Source of the DNA: Amoeboaphelidium occidentale
Lineage: Eukaryota; Aphelidiomycota; Aphelidea
Length of the DNA stretch: 64,000 nt
Direction of reading: 5' to 3'
Assembly (NCBI GenBank): GCA_023515795.1
Contig: JALGPX010000039.1
Coordinates: 13,160 to 77,159 of the forward strand
Part shown: one piece after another, positions 62,366-64,000 of the stretch
How positions within the stretch are numbered: the first letter of the stretch is position 1
Layout: each line of letters begins with the position of its first letter
The notes under the pieces: model-generated
The model's database searches: none
Told to the model about the DNA's origin: nothing
The model's input: only the letters and a program-made list of their open reading frames with translations
Position numbers and translations under genes: made by a program

Positions 62366-63783
62366 ATGATCTTCTCGAGATTCTTGTTGCTGATCGTGGC
62401 TGCACTTGCACCGTATTGTCTCGCAGCGTCAACGCAAAAGAAAGTCATCCTTCCCGCTTATGTGAAGGAACTTTTGAATGGAAACAGGGAAATCTATGAA
62501 CCTGTGCAGAAGCAATTACTTCTGGGAAATTGGAACACTGAAATGCTTTTGAATGTAACTTCCAATCCTTTGCAAGTTTAACGTATGGTGCTCTTTAGCG
62601 AAAGAAGTTTCAAGACAAATTGACTGCTGCCAGGGCATCCGCTATGAAGCTTAAGACTGTTCGGAAGGAAAAGCCAATAAGGATTGCGTTCATGGACACA
62701 AAATTTACGGAACGATACGGAATCGACTCTTCTTGGGCTGCAGAATGCATTACGCCTTGCTCAGTAGAAATATCTTCTTCAATGGAACAGAAAGATGGTA
62801 ATTCTATTCTTCCGTTGTACAGCAGGGAAAGCCACGAAGTTCCGCATGTTGTTTTGTCTTCGTCTTGGTTGGACTTGCAGTTTGTTCAAGCGATCCATAA
62901 TTCGGAACGTCTCAGAATGAACCACACAAGTCCGGACTTCACTTTGAGGCAGGCCTACGGAATTGTTAACATGGGCAATTTTGATAAGTATCCTTTACAT
63001 GAAGACCTTGGGAAGATTGATATTTTGTTAAGTCCACACAGGTACAGCGATGTTAGGATTATTGACACAAAGAATGACAAAGTTTCTCTTGAGGAGTTTC
63101 ATAGAGAACGTGAACCTAAATTTCCTTTAAAAGTCTTTATATCATCTTATGACAAAGACGCAGTTCCGCACATGTGTAACAATGAAGAAAAGTGGTATGG
63201 CAACTACTTACTAAAGCTGTCGGAATTTATCTCAATTGAGTCAAATGATCTCAGTTGCTTACAGGGCAATGATTTTAGATCTATAACACCAGATCATAAG
63301 ATCAGAATTGTGTTTCATAGCACCCTGACACCATACAGTTTCCCTCCAGGATTCATCAAGTTCTTGAACAAGAAGGAATTCAAAGATGAGTTGGTTATTT
63401 ACTTTGGTCATCCTTCCATTAGAGAATATGTTGATGAATCTGGAAGGTTAAGCGAATTGGAGGGCTGGTTTACTGTAACTTTTCCTTGTAAGAATTATGC
63501 AAAAGTTTTAAATGTTGGCCCAAGCAACGGAGCTGATCCTAATTGCAAGCTAGAACTTCCTTCTTCAAGAGTGCTTTCTATTTTTGATTTTCCTGGTGGC
63601 GTTGAACAGATGAGTGATTATTTGTCGTACGTTTCCAGTAATCAACATGCTTTCGAGCGTCACTTCAAGAACTCCAACATTCCAGACCGAGAAATAACGG
63701 CTATCGATGAGAAAGCTGGTCAGAATTTTATTTGCAAAGTTTGCGATTTTTTCAAGAAGAAGTATTACTATGAGCGAAAGTGA
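62366..63783 (+). CDS. GT10-like (alpha-1,3-fucosyltransferase-like) secretory protein
   Basis: 461 residues after removing a 32-bp intron (62576-62607, GTTTAA...AGAAG). The join reads NPLQ-FQDKLTAAR. A signal peptide or signal anchor (MIFSRFLLLIVAALAPYCLAA) starts it. The C-terminus matches the end of GT10 fucosyltransferases: DFPGGVEQMSDYLSYVSSN, then FERHFK and ICKVCDFFKK. A middle DILLSPHRYSDVRI stretch resembles their acceptor-side motif. The region that should hold FENS..YVTEK reads VFHSTLTPYSFPPGF, so the donor-binding motif is altered and activity may be lost or changed. The Golgi is the likely site. An unusual acceptor AAG is seen. Confidence 0.45.
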
Positions 63784-63795
63784 TTCCTTTCATGT

Positions 63796-64000
63796 TTATG
63801 ACTCTTCTTTACGTGCTGCTTCTAAAATGTTCCTTTTGAAACGGGATGAAATAAACTCGTTAAATCTTGTAAGACGGTCGACCAAAAGTAACTCAGGTCC
63901 TTCACAGCAATTATCAATAATGACTTCTCGGAATAATTCCTCTAGAGCATCATCCATGAAGTTGCATTCTGTGAGAATCTCAGCGTCAAAGAACTCTTCC
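63796..64000 (-). CDS. C-terminal end of an unrecognised gene, cut by the window edge
   Basis: The minus strand is open from the window edge to a TAA at 63796-63798, about 67 codons. The reading is charged and helical (NFMDDALEELFREVIIDN, LVDRLTRFNEFISSRFKRN, ending EAARKEES). The even composition and absence of stops suggest a real coding end. It converges on the GT10-like gene with 12 bp between stops. Family unknown. Confidence 0.5.
   Translation of the reverse strand, partial: EEFFDAEILTECNFMDDALEELFREVIIDNCCEGPELLLVDRLTRFNEFISSRFKRNILEAARKEES

Noticed and set aside
1-64000. CRISPR arrays, tRNA or rRNA genes
   Set aside because: None recognised. No regularly spaced repeats, and no tRNA-like cloverleaf noticed in the larger intergenic regions.
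1-64000. Retroviral, LTR or Polinton-type elements
   Set aside because: No reverse transcriptase, integrase, capsid or long terminal repeat pattern was recognised in any frame. The long direct repeats are contig joins.

Overview
This is a gene-dense stretch of a small eukaryotic nuclear genome. Genes lie on both strands with gaps that are often under 70 bp. Most genes have no intron. I could place twelve introns by reading frame and homology, and all are 32 to 41 bp with GT...AG ends. The gene set (CEP43/FOP centriolar protein, MED7, NC2-beta, RPB7, NMD3, RRP4, TBCE, VPS13, UBR1, GET4, a BAG6-like protein, S10 carboxypeptidase, proteinase K-type subtilisins, allantoicase, two secreted GH5 enzymes) fits a unicellular opisthokont-like eukaryote. 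A centriolar CEP43 suggests a flagellated or zoosporic stage. A chytrid-, rozellid- or aphelid-like fungus relative is my best guess, but it is inference and no marker here proves it.

Layout. 1-5.2 kb: tail of a broken receptor kinase, a secreted Reeler-domain protein, a relic of a Fanzor (TnpB-like) C-terminus, CEP43 and an HMG-box protein. 5.2-17 kb: housekeeping genes (GMP synthase, GET4, SLC35B transporter, RRP4, MED7, KBL, NMD3, NC2-beta) around a tandem pair of secreted GH5 glycosidases. 17-21.5 kb: a divergent pair of secreted subtilisins and a KEX1-like carboxypeptidase. 21.5-34.9 kb: a TKL-type kinase with a C1 domain, a BAG6-like ubiquitin-domain protein, a disrupted FAAH-type amidase, P2, RPB7, CCDC25, TBCE, MRPS12, two orphans and allantoicase. 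34.9-38.6 kb: three co-oriented fast-evolving genes (F-box-like, P-loop/Crinkler-like, HNH-like). 38.9-51.3 kb: NTH1, sepiapterin reductase, small orphans and the giant VPS13. 51.3-56.3 kb: UBR1. 56.4-61.7 kb: two divergent Fanzor genes in tandem. 61.6-64 kb: a truncated multi-pass membrane protein, a fucosyltransferase-like secretory enzyme and the edge of another gene.

The most interesting content is the Fanzor set: eukaryotic relatives of the transposon RNA-guided nuclease TnpB. Copy B (59518-61683) keeps the RuvC Asp, the Glu in an EHRTS context, the zinc ribbon and the NRDVNAAKNI Asp, interrupted by one in-frame TGA. Copy A (57217-59441) is a distant paralogue with a disrupted, structurally variable 3' half. 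A third, different zinc-ribbon remnant lies at 3.0-3.3 kb. Three unrelated-looking lineages in 64 kb suggest repeated colonisation.

Assembly caveat: every N run sits between two near-identical direct repeats. In VPS13, the BAG6-like gene and the C1 kinase, dropping one copy plus the Ns restores an exact reading frame, so these are overlap-joined contigs rather than biological duplications. Single-base differences between copies suggest a heterozygous or mixed source.
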